Part shown: positions 17,455 through 26,141 of the stretch, one piece after another
Numbering within the stretch: the first letter of the stretch is position 1
How the letters are laid out: every line of letters begins with the position of its first letter
Assembly: GCF_003992665.1 (NCBI RefSeq)
Contig: NZ_RZMX01000036.1
Span: 62,001-126,000, forward strand
Direction of reading: 5' to 3'
Length of the DNA: 64,000 nt
Source: Pelagibacterium montanilacus
GTDB lineage: Bacteria; Pseudomonadota; Alphaproteobacteria; Rhizobiales; Devosiaceae
Program-made: the position numbers and the translations under genes
Notes under the pieces: generated by a model
Seen by the model: the letters and a program-made list of their open reading frames with translations, nothing else
The model's database searches: none
What the model was told of the DNA's origin: nothing

Positions 17455-17922
17455 TCAGCAGGACGCGGGCACGGCGACTTCGGTGAGCCTTGCAAATCCC
17501 GTGCGCGATGGGAAGTCGTATGTGGAGGTAAAGCTTGCCCCCACGCCTCCCGAACCAGCGCGTGTCGAGCACGTCACCAGGGCCCTGACCCCGATCGGCT
17601 GATCGCACCCCGCCGATGGCCGATCGAAGGTAAACACCATTGTCAGGCCGGTATCGCTAACCCTCGGGTTGCCCAGTTGCGTGCCCTGCAACGCGCCCCG
17701 CGCGCGAAGCTGCAATTGCACCGTCGCGGAGCTGGTCATGGCCCGATCGCTGCGATCCATCGGCACCACGACCCGCACCACGCATGCGGCGGGCGGAGCG
17801 CTGTTCCGATCGAGCCGGGGCTGACCGCCCACGCCTCCTGTCTGGGCCTGCGTGCCCGATACCAGCCCGAGGGCGAGCGCAAGGCTGAGGGCGAGCGGGT
17901 GCGGTAAATGCCGTCCGGTCAT
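17455..17922 (-). CDS. Small exported protein of unknown function
   Basis: 155 residues with a clear signal peptide (hydrophobic core ALSLALALGLVSGTQAQ). The mature part has about 125 residues with cysteines near residues 47, 105, 117 and at the very C-terminus, and alternates beta-like stretches (ACVVRVVVPM, TVQLQLRARG, LTMVFTFDRP). I do not recognise the family. Its GTG/ATG start region overlaps the LemA gene stop by 4 bases, so it is translated with the LemA gene and is likely to work with the envelope proteins encoded upstream. Confidence 0.72.
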   Translation of the reverse strand: MTGRHLPHPLALSLALALGLVSGTQAQTGGVGGQPRLDRNSAPPAACVVRVVVPMDRSDRAMTSSATVQLQLRARGALQGTQLGNPRVSDTGLTMVFTFDRPSAGCDQPIGVRALVTCSTRAGSGGVGASFTSTYDFPSRTGFARLTEVAVPASC

Positions 17923-18551
17923 GATCGGTCTCCATGTGAAATCCTTGCGGCCGCACCGCGCGCTCCTTCCAGATCGACATCGGGAACCGCGTAGACGGCC
18001 CGCGCTTCCGCCGGATCCAATTCGAAGGAGCGTGCCGTGCCGATGCCCGCCATCGGTGCGATGAGATTGCCAGGGATCCCGAGGATACGCCGATTGAGAT
18101 CCTGCACGTTTCCGTTGTAGAGCCGCCGCGCTGCCGCGATCTGGTCTTCGGTCTCTTCGACCTGGCGCTGGAAGGTCTCGATATTGCCGGTCGCCTTGAT
18201 CTCGGGAAAGCTCTCGGAGTACGCGATCAGCTTGTGCAGAGCCCCGGTCAGCTCGGCCTCCTGCCGGGCGATCTCACCGGTGTCCCCGTCCGCGAGCGCG
18301 CCCATGGCCCGCTCCCGGCTTTCGGTGACGATCGCGAGCATGGCGTCCTCATGCCCCATCGCCGAACGCACAGCCGTGACGAGGCTGGGCACCAGATCAT
18401 GCCGGCGCTTGAGCTGCACCTCGATGCCCGACCATCCCTGCACCACGCGCGTCTGGGCGGCCGTAAGACCGTTATAGGTGAGCACGAACAGCGTGGCCGC
18501 GGCGACCGCGAGCACGACGACCAGAACCATGACCTCAGCCATTGCCTTCAC
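17919..18551 (-). CDS. LemA family protein
   Basis: 210 residues. One N-terminal membrane helix (residues 6-24) is followed by the LemA core: YNGLTAAQTRVVQGWSGIEVQLKRRHDLVPSLVTAV, the NIETFQRQVEETEDQIAAARRLYN helix, and NRRILGIPGNLIAPMAG. LemA proteins are membrane-anchored four-helix-bundle proteins of unclear function, often next to TPM, DUF3137 or peptidase genes. The GTG start overlaps the previous stop as GTGA. Here the DUF3137 gene is directly upstream, a known pairing. Confidence 0.92.
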   Translation of the reverse strand: MKAMAEVMVLVVVLAVAAATLFVLTYNGLTAAQTRVVQGWSGIEVQLKRRHDLVPSLVTAVRSAMGHEDAMLAIVTESRERAMGALADGDTGEIARQEAELTGALHKLIAYSESFPEIKATGNIETFQRQVEETEDQIAAARRLYNGNVQDLNRRILGIPGNLIAPMAGIGTARSFELDPAEARAVYAVPDVDLEGARGAAARISHGDRS

Positions 18552-19675
18552 TCCACATAGCGTTTGAACCCGGTTGCCGCGGCTGCGAACCGCTCGGCCG
18601 CCGCCCCGAGCCGCTGGGCGAGGATCTCGGGATCGCGGGTGTTGATGCGCTCATAGCCCGAGACATGGACCACCCGACCATCGATGATCGCCTGCATCCG
18701 ATAGCGGTCCCAGAGATCGAGAAGCGTCGTCTGGGTGGCTGGCGTCAGCGCCTGGAGAACCGCCATCGCGGTCTCGTCCTCCCGACTGCCTGTCCCCCGT
18801 GCCGCGATATGGTATCGGGCATTGAACTCGGCCGACTCGGTCTTGATGTCCTTGCGGCTGTCCCCGATCGCCTCGGCGAGCAGCGTCGCGCGGATGCCCG
18901 TGTCCCGGTCCAGCCTATAGGCGGCCACCATCATCAGCAGCGCGCCATTGTCTCCGGTCTGTCCGGCGTGATCGGTCTTGAGCTCCCTGGCCGCGAAGGT
19001 GGTGTTCATCTCCATTTCGCGGACGCCCATCCAGAACGGGATGGCCTCTTCCGTCTCGCCCCAGAACTCCGCTTCTATGGTCATGGCGACCGGCTGGCCG
19101 GGCCGCGGCGCGAAGAGTTCGGGGATCGCCTTGTAGACCGCCTGCAACTCGCTTTCCGGCGTGCCCGGGGCAGCGCCCGCCTCGCGCTTGGAGACCTCGG
19201 CCTTCTCGAGCGCTTCTGCCATGAACGCGGGCACCTGCTTGCCCCCAGCGCCCCCGCCTCCAGGCCGCCTTTTGCGCGTGCCCGCCAGTCCCGGGGCTCC
19301 CTGCACATAGGTCGGTGCGATCCGGTAGGACCAGCCGAGCGCCTCGGCGGCCCGGAAATAGCGATAAAGGCGAGACTGCTGGCCCTTGCCAAGAGTGTCG
19401 ACGAGAATGACAGCGCCGCCTGCGGCCCCGATCAGCACAGCGGGCACCAGAACCGCCTCGCCCCCGCCCAGAAACACGGCTGCCACGATCATCCAGCCGA
19501 TCCCCCCGATCGCGAGCACGAGCAGAACCGGTGTCAGCCAGGCCGGAAACGCGATCGCGTTGCGCGGCGGTTTGATCGCATCGCGCTGCGGCGCGATCGC
19601 GCGTCCGAACGGGTCCCAATGGCGACCCGGCCCGCTCATTGCAGGTCCGGGGCGAACGCGCCCGCCCTTGACCAT
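18548..19675 (-). CDS. DUF3137 (LemA-associated) membrane protein
   Basis: 375 residues. Two hydrophobic helices lie around residues 45-65 and 70-90, after a polar N-terminus. The soluble C-terminal domain ends with TESAEFNARYHIAA and ALTPATQTTLLDLWDRY, matching the layout of DUF3137 proteins, in which a segment equivalent to ESxEFNxxFxV precedes a conserved helix. DUF3137 genes typically neighbour lemA, as here. The start is not certain: ATG at 19675 and ATG at 19639 are both weakly supported by ribosome binding sites. It follows the large exported-protein genes after 49 bases. Confidence 0.7.
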   Translation of the reverse strand: MVKGGRVRPGPAMSGPGRHWDPFGRAIAPQRDAIKPPRNAIAFPAWLTPVLLVLAIGGIGWMIVAAVFLGGGEAVLVPAVLIGAAGGAVILVDTLGKGQQSRLYRYFRAAEALGWSYRIAPTYVQGAPGLAGTRKRRPGGGGAGGKQVPAFMAEALEKAEVSKREAGAAPGTPESELQAVYKAIPELFAPRPGQPVAMTIEAEFWGETEEAIPFWMGVREMEMNTTFAARELKTDHAGQTGDNGALLMMVAAYRLDRDTGIRATLLAEAIGDSRKDIKTESAEFNARYHIAARGTGSREDETAMAVLQALTPATQTTLLDLWDRYRMQAIIDGRVVHVSGYERINTRDPEILAQRLGAAAERFAAAATGFKRYVE

Positions 19676-19724
19676 ATCGCTTCAGCAAGCCGGTGATGTG
19701 GCATCGTTTCGCTCTCCGTTCGGT

Positions 19725-21437
19725 TCAATCGAGGTCCATGAGCGCGGCCTGGAGCAGACCGACGACCGCCTGGCAGGCTGCCGGGTCGGTCGGCTGCCCG
19801 CCGCGCACCCCCTGCTCGTGAAGAAGGGTGGTCAGCACCCGCAAGGGACGCAGCCCGACGCTGCCCCGCTCCGCACCGTCCCAAAGCGCATCCTCGAGAC
19901 CGGCCAGCCCGCTGCAGACCTCGGGGCCCGGAAGCGCCCAGACCAGCTCTGCCGCCTCGCCTGCCGGCATCTGCGGCGGGGGAGCAAGCTCGGGCCCGTT
20001 GCCCTGCTCGGGTCCCCCGTTCGTCCCGGGGTCCTCGGGCAATTCGGCGAGTGCGCTGGTTCGTTCCATGAACACCATCCTCACGCCCCGCCCCAGCGCG
20101 GGCGACAGGATCATGTCCATGTAGATGTCCCGGCCCACGCTCGCGAGCATGATCGCCCGCCGACAGCCGGCGATCAGCATGAAGGGCAGGTCGCCCGAGG
20201 AATGGACCACCAGCATGCTGGCATCGGCGTCCATCCACTCGCTTGGCGCAACGCCGCCCAGACTGCCAAGCCCGTCGGCCAGCCCCACGACGGTGTCGGC
20301 AAGCCCGCTTTGGTCGACATAGCCGCGCTCGGTGCTGGTGCCAAAGGCGGTGACCAGCGTGGCCTCCAAGGTCTCGGTCACCGTGAGCGTCTGGGGCAAA
20401 AGGTCCTGGCGCTCGTTGAGGACGTCCAGATGAATTCCGCCGCGCCGGGCCTCCCAGACGCCGGCCACCGGACATTGCACCCCGGCCGCCTCTCCTTGCG
20501 GGGAGGTGGAGGGGGCGACCGATACCGAACCCTGCCCGGTGTTGCCCGCGTCCACGGTCACGCCCTCGGTCGCCGGATAAGGCGTCAGCGGACGATCCAT
20601 GGGCTGGAGCAGGAACAGCTCGGCGGCCTCCTTGCCGCCGGGCGCGTGCAGATAGGCGACGATGCCCTGCCCCTCGAACGGCACCATGCGAATCCGGCCG
20701 GAGGCACCCTCGGATACCTCGCCCTCATAATAGACCCCGCTCTCGGGCAGGCTCGCTGCAAAGCGCAGGGGCGAGGCCACGCCCCGAGCCGCGAGTTCGG
20801 CAATCAGCGGGCTGGGCAGGGATGGCCCCTCCGACGGGCCGGGATGAACCACCACCGTCCCGTCCAGCGCGACAGGCCCCCCGGCGGATATCGCCGCTTC
20901 GAGCCGCGCCCCCTCGAAACTGGCCTCCCAATTGCCCTCCGCCCAATTCGCCTGCGGCGTTGGCTTTTCATCGAGGAGATCGGCGCGGGCGCTGATCCCG
21001 GAGGGCGCGCTGGTGGCCACCCGATACTCGGCCCGCGCCTCCCCGGACCCGAGCATGACGAGACGCAACGCAACAGAGGCCAGATCGGTCGGCACCAGCG
21101 TCAGCGCATGGGCCACGACGCCCTCGGGCATGCCCGGCTCGGGTTCGGAAAGATAGGCCCAGACCGGATAACTGCCGGTGCCATTGGCCTTCTCGCAGAG
21201 TGCGGTCAGATCGATGGCGGGCGCGAACGGGCATTGCTCCGCCCCCTGTGACGGAGAAACGATCCCCACCGCGGGATGATACCCCTCGGCGTTGAGCGGC
21301 TCGACATAAAGATCGAGCGCAAACCCCAGCCCCTCAATGCTCCAGAGTCCCACGGGCGAGGCCATGGCCACGCCCGGCCAGAGCGCGAGCAATGCCAGGA
21401 GCACGGCCCGGCATAAAGATTGCCGACGACCGATCAT
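19725..21437 (-). CDS. Exported protein of unknown function (570 residues), SPVGLW...CPVAGVW modules
   Basis: The signal peptide spans about residues 1-26 (cleavage near AMASP). The mature protein has two similar-looking blocks, one starting PVGLWSIEGLGFALDLYVE near residue 27 and another starting CPVAGVWEARRGGIHLDVL near residue 320. Each opens with a tryptophan-containing beta strand followed by an amphipathic strand. About 100 residues of the C-terminal part are acidic and helical (LEDALWDGAERGSVGLRPLRV). I do not recognise a family and assign no function. The ATG overlaps the stop of the 915-residue gene as ATGA. Confidence 0.72.
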   Translation of the reverse strand: MIGRRQSLCRAVLLALLALWPGVAMASPVGLWSIEGLGFALDLYVEPLNAEGYHPAVGIVSPSQGAEQCPFAPAIDLTALCEKANGTGSYPVWAYLSEPEPGMPEGVVAHALTLVPTDLASVALRLVMLGSGEARAEYRVATSAPSGISARADLLDEKPTPQANWAEGNWEASFEGARLEAAISAGGPVALDGTVVVHPGPSEGPSLPSPLIAELAARGVASPLRFAASLPESGVYYEGEVSEGASGRIRMVPFEGQGIVAYLHAPGGKEAAELFLLQPMDRPLTPYPATEGVTVDAGNTGQGSVSVAPSTSPQGEAAGVQCPVAGVWEARRGGIHLDVLNERQDLLPQTLTVTETLEATLVTAFGTSTERGYVDQSGLADTVVGLADGLGSLGGVAPSEWMDADASMLVVHSSGDLPFMLIAGCRRAIMLASVGRDIYMDMILSPALGRGVRMVFMERTSALAELPEDPGTNGGPEQGNGPELAPPPQMPAGEAAELVWALPGPEVCSGLAGLEDALWDGAERGSVGLRPLRVLTTLLHEQGVRGGQPTDPAACQAVVGLLQAALMDLD

Positions 21438-24181
21438 GGTAGGAACTCCCCCTTGAACGAAATATCCACGCCCAGACCCATGCTCCGGTTCGTCACCCAG
21501 AGGCGTTGACGATCACAGCCGAGTTCCTCTGGCCGCCGAGGCGCCATGCCGTTCGCCCGGCGATGGGCGTCGGCTGCGCGCATCTGCTCAAGGAGGGCAA
21601 AGACCGCGCGCTCACTGCCCACCGGACCGACCACCCGCCGGTCCTCCCGCCGCACGCTGGCCTCGACATCCACGAGAATCTCGGCGTCCGCCGACATCAG
21701 CACATGCTCTGGAATGTCCAGGACAAGGGGAATGCGGTTGTTCGCCATGGCCGGGGACGGGTCGAGCACGTCGCACACCCCGCTTGGCGCATCAGCAGGC
21801 CGCTCGGGCAGGCCGGCGAAGGGACGAGCTGCGGTGCGGCCCGCCACTGAAACCGCATTGGCGCGAAACATTGGGCGCCGCCCTTCGGTTTCCGGCGCCC
21901 GCGCCAGGCCCCCCACCGCGTTGCGGAACTGCACGGTCGCCCCGATATCGGCGCGATAGACGAGCTGGAACGTGCGGTTCGGGATGACACCCGACTCCGG
22001 CATGTGCACGATGCGGTTGACCGATAAGGACAGCCGTGTGGGATGGGGAGCGGTGCATCCCGCTGCGCACAGATTGCCCTCCCCGCGCCACCAGCGCTCA
22101 ATCGCATCCAGCACCTCTCCGCGCGGCAGGTCCGGGCTGAAGGGCGGCAGCGCACCCGAAAATTGCCCCAGCCGGGCCAGAGCCCGTTCAGTGCCCGCCC
22201 GGTCGCGCAGGGGCGTGGCGCCACGCGCCGGCGAGAGCTGGGCAGCAATCGTGCCCCCGGGCACGCCATTGGGCTGCACGCCCTGGGGCGAACGGTAGGA
22301 ATAGGCCCACCATCCGGTCAGCGTTCCCGCCGATGCGCTCCCGAACAGCCTGATGGTCCCCCACTGGCCGCTGACCTCGCGCCCCTGGGCATCGAGCATG
22401 ATGAAAAGGCCGCGAAACTCATTGCCCGAGACCATCGCGCCATGCAGCAGCGCGCTGGGTCGGCCCGCGGCCATGATCGCGCCCACGGCGATGGCATCCG
22501 CATCCGGCGCGCCGAGCACGATCCGCGCGCCCCGCCCGAATGGCCCCCATTGGGTGCCCTCGAAATCGCCGGTCCACAGGCCCGCCAGCGAGGCGAGAGG
22601 CAACGGGTCCGCCCCGGCCATCTCTGCACCGGCGAGCCAATCGGCAACGTCGGCCGGCGGCATGCCATCCCAGGCATCGGGAAACCAGTCCGGTGCGTAA
22701 GGAATATCGGGGCGCACGTCCTGGGTCCGCAAACCCTCGAGCGCCATGCCCCGTTCTCCCGGCGCATCGCTGGTAAAGCCCGAAAAGCTCGCATTGTCGC
22801 CGCCCAGCGAGACATCGAGATATCCGATCGTCCCGTCCGGCCGCGCCAGCACCGCGCGCAGCCCCCGGCCCGACCCGTCAAGCCGGCCCTCGACCACGCC
22901 GAGCAGCCCGGCCTTGGAATACGCGCCATAGACACGCTCGTCATCCTGGATGAACTCGGCGAAGTCCTCGCCCACGCGCCATACGCCCTGCCAGAGCCCG
23001 CCGGACGGCTCGACCACGACGTCGGGCATTTCAACGCCCTCGCGCTCGGGTACCACCATCACCGGCCTCTCTCGTTCCCCGAGCCCGGGAAAGAGCGGCA
23101 GGCGCCCCGGTCCCCGATCGGGCACCGGCTGCCCCTCCTGATCGGCCTCGCCACGCTCAGGAAGGGTCGGCTCAGGGCCGATCCCGGGATCGAACGGCCG
23201 AGGCATCAAGACCTGGCTCGCCGGCAACACGGGGCGAGGCTGGTCGGGGCCATCGAGAAACGCGAACCACGCAACAAGCGGGGCCGGTATGGTGCCGGAC
23301 CACTGGTCGGGAAAATAGAGCAGATCGCCGGGCGGCAAATCTGCCTCGGTATCGATCTTCTGGGCATCGAACGGGCCATCGGCGTCGTCCGCATCGATCC
23401 AGCGCTCTCCACCAAAGCTGAGATTATCCCCGTTGAGCGTTACCTCGAACAACTCGACCGTCTGCCCACCGGCAAAGGGATTGACCACGCTCGTGCTCAT
23501 CACCGCGCGCAGGGCCCGGCCGTTGGGAGAAAGCCGGCCTTCGATCACGGCGGTCGACCCCACCGTTTCATGGGCCCCGAACACCCGTCGATCCTGCTGG
23601 CCCAGCCGGATAAAGCCATTGGCCGAACGCCAACGCCCCTCCCAGAGCCGCCCGGGCTCACCGGTCTCGACCACACCGCCCGTCGCCTCGGGAGAAAAAT
23701 TGAGCCATGCCACCACGCGAGGATCGGGCGCTGTGCTGTACTGGGGCGGGAAATAGCGGGTCCTCCCGGTCGCATGGACCAGCGCGCCGGGATCGGCGCT
23801 CGATCGCCCGGCGAAAAACAGCCGGCCCAGCCATGAGGAGTCGTCGAGCTCCGGCAGCACCCGGTCCGATAGGGTCCCAATCACCAGATCGGTGCCGGAT
23901 TTGCGCAGCCCCACAAAGCCCCATTCCGAGCCGTCGACCGTCCCGTAAAGCGCGTGCAGGCGCTCACCATCGGCGCTCACCTGCCCCTCGAAGGCGCCCA
24001 GCCCGACAAGATCCCCATAAACGCGCCGTCCCTCCTGGACCATGCGCGAGACACCGTCCTCGGACTGCCAGGCCCCCGTCCATTGGCCCTGCGCCAGAGC
24101 CGGGCCCCCCGATAGTCCGAGGATCGCCGCAAGGGCAAGTCCAAAGACACACAGCCCCCGACCAATCAGCGAGGCGATCAT
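21434..24181 (-). CDS. Large exported protein (915 residues) with four tandem W-x-G-x-W beta modules
   Basis: A signal peptide (residues 1-31, ending PALAQ) is followed by four related blocks of about 110-130 residues, opening at WTGAW (34), WEGRW (180), WQGVW (397) and WTGDF (536). The first three share W-x-G-x-W, then RVYG or RVFG, then (V)EGRL-like strands and LRAV, and end with VVAWL, LVAWF or VADWL. Residues 311-392 are a Pro/Glu-rich linker. The last 270 residues form a different domain with four cysteines, including LCAAGC. No known enzyme motif is visible. The repeated 8-10-strand pattern recalls lipocalin-like or other beta-barrel folds, but that is a guess. The start is fixed by ATGA overlap with the upstream gene. 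Confidence 0.75.
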   Translation of the reverse strand: MIASLIGRGLCVFGLALAAILGLSGGPALAQGQWTGAWQSEDGVSRMVQEGRRVYGDLVGLGAFEGQVSADGERLHALYGTVDGSEWGFVGLRKSGTDLVIGTLSDRVLPELDDSSWLGRLFFAGRSSADPGALVHATGRTRYFPPQYSTAPDPRVVAWLNFSPEATGGVVETGEPGRLWEGRWRSANGFIRLGQQDRRVFGAHETVGSTAVIEGRLSPNGRALRAVMSTSVVNPFAGGQTVELFEVTLNGDNLSFGGERWIDADDADGPFDAQKIDTEADLPPGDLLYFPDQWSGTIPAPLVAWFAFLDGPDQPRPVLPASQVLMPRPFDPGIGPEPTLPERGEADQEGQPVPDRGPGRLPLFPGLGERERPVMVVPEREGVEMPDVVVEPSGGLWQGVWRVGEDFAEFIQDDERVYGAYSKAGLLGVVEGRLDGSGRGLRAVLARPDGTIGYLDVSLGGDNASFSGFTSDAPGERGMALEGLRTQDVRPDIPYAPDWFPDAWDGMPPADVADWLAGAEMAGADPLPLASLAGLWTGDFEGTQWGPFGRGARIVLGAPDADAIAVGAIMAAGRPSALLHGAMVSGNEFRGLFIMLDAQGREVSGQWGTIRLFGSASAGTLTGWWAYSYRSPQGVQPNGVPGGTIAAQLSPARGATPLRDRAGTERALARLGQFSGALPPFSPDLPRGEVLDAIERWWRGEGNLCAAGCTAPHPTRLSLSVNRIVHMPESGVIPNRTFQLVYRADIGATVQFRNAVGGLARAPETEGRRPMFRANAVSVAGRTAARPFAGLPERPADAPSGVCDVLDPSPAMANNRIPLVLDIPEHVLMSADAEILVDVEASVRREDRRVVGPVGSERAVFALLEQMRAADAHRRANGMAPRRPEELGCDRQRLWVTNRSMGLGVDISFKGEFLP

Positions 24182-24837
24182 GGCGCTCTCCGCAGGTACT
24201 GGTTGGCGACCCAGCCGATATCGGGGCCGCGCTCCACGAGGCACCAGTCGCCCTCGCAGCGGTTGAAGCCGGCCAGGCCGCAGGCATTTGCCGGCAGCGT
24301 GCCGACGACGGCAAAGCCCGCGCCCGGGCCCGCCCGCATGTTGAGGCTGGTTGAAACGCCCGTTACGCAGAACGACCCATGCCCGCTCGCCGGCTCGGCG
24401 AGCCCGCCGCCCGGGCCCCGCTGGCCTTCGGTTCGCAGCCAGGCAAAGCCGAGATTGGCGTTCGACCCCTCATAGGTGTTGTCGACCACCCGGCAACCAT
24501 TGGCCTCGAGCACCGGCGCGGCGCCGTTGAGCGTGAAATCGCCGTCTCTGCGGTACTGACCGTAGACGAAGTAGTCGAGCTCCTCGCACCGGGAGGAGAA
24601 GATGCGGCTCATGCCTTCGAGATAAAGCCCCGCGTCCAGGCGCCCCTCGAACAGCACCGTGCCCGGACGCACGCCATGGGGCAAAAGCCCCTCGCGCGGG
24701 GTCTCGTAGGAAATCCGGATCGTATCGCCGCGCTCGACGAGGCGCATGATCGAGCCGTTGTGGTTGTAAAACGACTGCGCGTGAACGCCCGCAACGCTCG
24801 TGAGCGCCATTAAAAGGGAGAGTGCGAACCTGACCAT
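24178..24837 (-). CDS. Exported SH3-domain protein (219 residues)
   Basis: Signal peptide MVRFALSLLMALTSVAGVHAQ. Residues 22-150 form an unrecognised N-terminal domain (SFYNHNGSIMRLVERGDTIRISYETP), apparently one more beta module with a Cys pair. Residues 160-219 are a bacterial SH3-like domain: TSLNMRAGPGAGFAVVGTLPAN, GDWCLVE, GWVANQYLR. Bacterial SH3 domains of this kind bind cell-wall or surface ligands, which fits a periplasmic role. The ATG shares its base with the stop of the previous gene (TGATG), so the genes are tightly coupled. Confidence 0.8.
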   Translation of the reverse strand: MVRFALSLLMALTSVAGVHAQSFYNHNGSIMRLVERGDTIRISYETPREGLLPHGVRPGTVLFEGRLDAGLYLEGMSRIFSSRCEELDYFVYGQYRRDGDFTLNGAAPVLEANGCRVVDNTYEGSNANLGFAWLRTEGQRGPGGGLAEPASGHGSFCVTGVSTSLNMRAGPGAGFAVVGTLPANACGLAGFNRCEGDWCLVERGPDIGWVANQYLRRAP

Positions 24838-26141
24838 CACAGCCGCTCCGGAAAGACTGCGGGATCGAGATAGGTGCCCGCCACCCATCCCGTGAGCGCC
24901 TCGTGGCTGACCTCGCACCAGCTCCCCTCGAGCAGAAGCAGCCTGCCCTCGGGGTCGGCCTGCTCGAATGTCAGGCTGTCGATATTGGGCTCGCAACCCA
25001 GAACCAGAATCTGCTCCGCGTCCCGCGCCAGACTGCCCACGATCCCGGCCGACCGGTCCGGCGCCGCCCGCACCGCAAGCCTTTGGCCCTGCGGGATGTT
25101 GCGCAGCACATAGCTCGGCCCATAGACCCCGATCCCCGGCAAGTCGAATATCTCCTCGGGATCCTCCTCGGCCAAAAGGTCCGGAGACGGGTCGGAAAAA
25201 GAAGGGTTCGGCACGAACCCGTCATCGCGCACCAGCCGCACGATTTCGGCATGGGTGCCCTCGATCAGCGTCCCTTCCATCTCGCCCTGAGCATCCGGCA
25301 GGCCCAGCAGCAGCAGGCCTTCTCTGCGCTCACCAGACCCGTCGGCGTAGAACGTGACCGAAAGGCTGAAGCCCTCGTTGCGCGCCCTGTCCGGGACGAT
25401 CGCCACTTCGCTTTCCCGGCCGAACCCCACAGAAGCGAGCGCCCCCTGCCCCGAAAGCGCCGTCCCCTCTCCCTCGAGATAGACCGCGCCCAGCCTGCGC
25501 CCGTCGGCATGGCTCATCACGTCCCAGAGCGAGGGGCCCCTGGCCGGCGCCGCAAGCGCGAGATTGGGAAATCTGCCGACAAATCCGGGGTCGGCGAGCA
25601 CGCCCTGATAGCGCTCCGGATTGGCCCGCAGATCGTCCATCCTGTCTTCCGCGCACATCGCGAACGCGCAACTGTGCGGCCCTTCGGCTATCGGCGCCTC
25701 GAGATCGACCCCACGTGAGGGATGCGCGATGACCAGCACATACTGCCCCCCATTGCGCGTGATCTGGGCGATCCGCACCTCCGGGTCACGGGGAAAGGCA
25801 AAGGCGACAGCGGCCACGTCGCCTTGGTACCGGACCCCGCGCACCTCAATGTAATTGGCCGGATTGGTGGCCGGATCTGCGGCCGTCAGGGCACGGGTGA
25901 TGTCCAAGCACAAATCGAGGCTGACCGCCCTCGGGCACCGTCCGGGCTCGGCATAGATGAAGACACTCGCCATGCCGGCCGTCCCGCCGGGGAGCTGATC
26001 GAGCCCGATATCGACGATGAACGGACCCTCGAGCTCAAGACTGTAGGACCCGTACCAGTCCCCGTTCTGGCCCGAGGCGGGCGAGACGAGCCCCGCCATG
26101 CCCAGCGCCGCCGCTGCAAACACCACCCCCACAGTCTTCAT
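24837..26141 (-). CDS. Exported protein (434 residues) with C-terminal SH3-like domain
   Basis: Signal peptide of about 25 residues ending SPASGQ. The N-terminal module opens NGDWYGSYSLELEGPFIVDIGL and has a C-x8-C pair (CPRAVSLDLC), a pattern shared with a module in the 570-residue protein encoded upstream. A middle domain follows (GFSLSVTFYADGSGERREGLLLLG). Residues 348-434 look like an SH3-type domain: YVLRNIPQGQRLAVRAAPDRSAGIVGSL, GSWCEVS, GWVAGTYLDP. No catalytic motif is seen. The ATG at 26141 overlaps the preceding stop as ATGA. Confidence 0.77.
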   Translation of the reverse strand: MKTVGVVFAAAALGMAGLVSPASGQNGDWYGSYSLELEGPFIVDIGLDQLPGGTAGMASVFIYAEPGRCPRAVSLDLCLDITRALTAADPATNPANYIEVRGVRYQGDVAAVAFAFPRDPEVRIAQITRNGGQYVLVIAHPSRGVDLEAPIAEGPHSCAFAMCAEDRMDDLRANPERYQGVLADPGFVGRFPNLALAAPARGPSLWDVMSHADGRRLGAVYLEGEGTALSGQGALASVGFGRESEVAIVPDRARNEGFSLSVTFYADGSGERREGLLLLGLPDAQGEMEGTLIEGTHAEIVRLVRDDGFVPNPSFSDPSPDLLAEEDPEEIFDLPGIGVYGPSYVLRNIPQGQRLAVRAAPDRSAGIVGSLARDAEQILVLGCEPNIDSLTFEQADPEGRLLLLEGSWCEVSHEALTGWVAGTYLDPAVFPERL

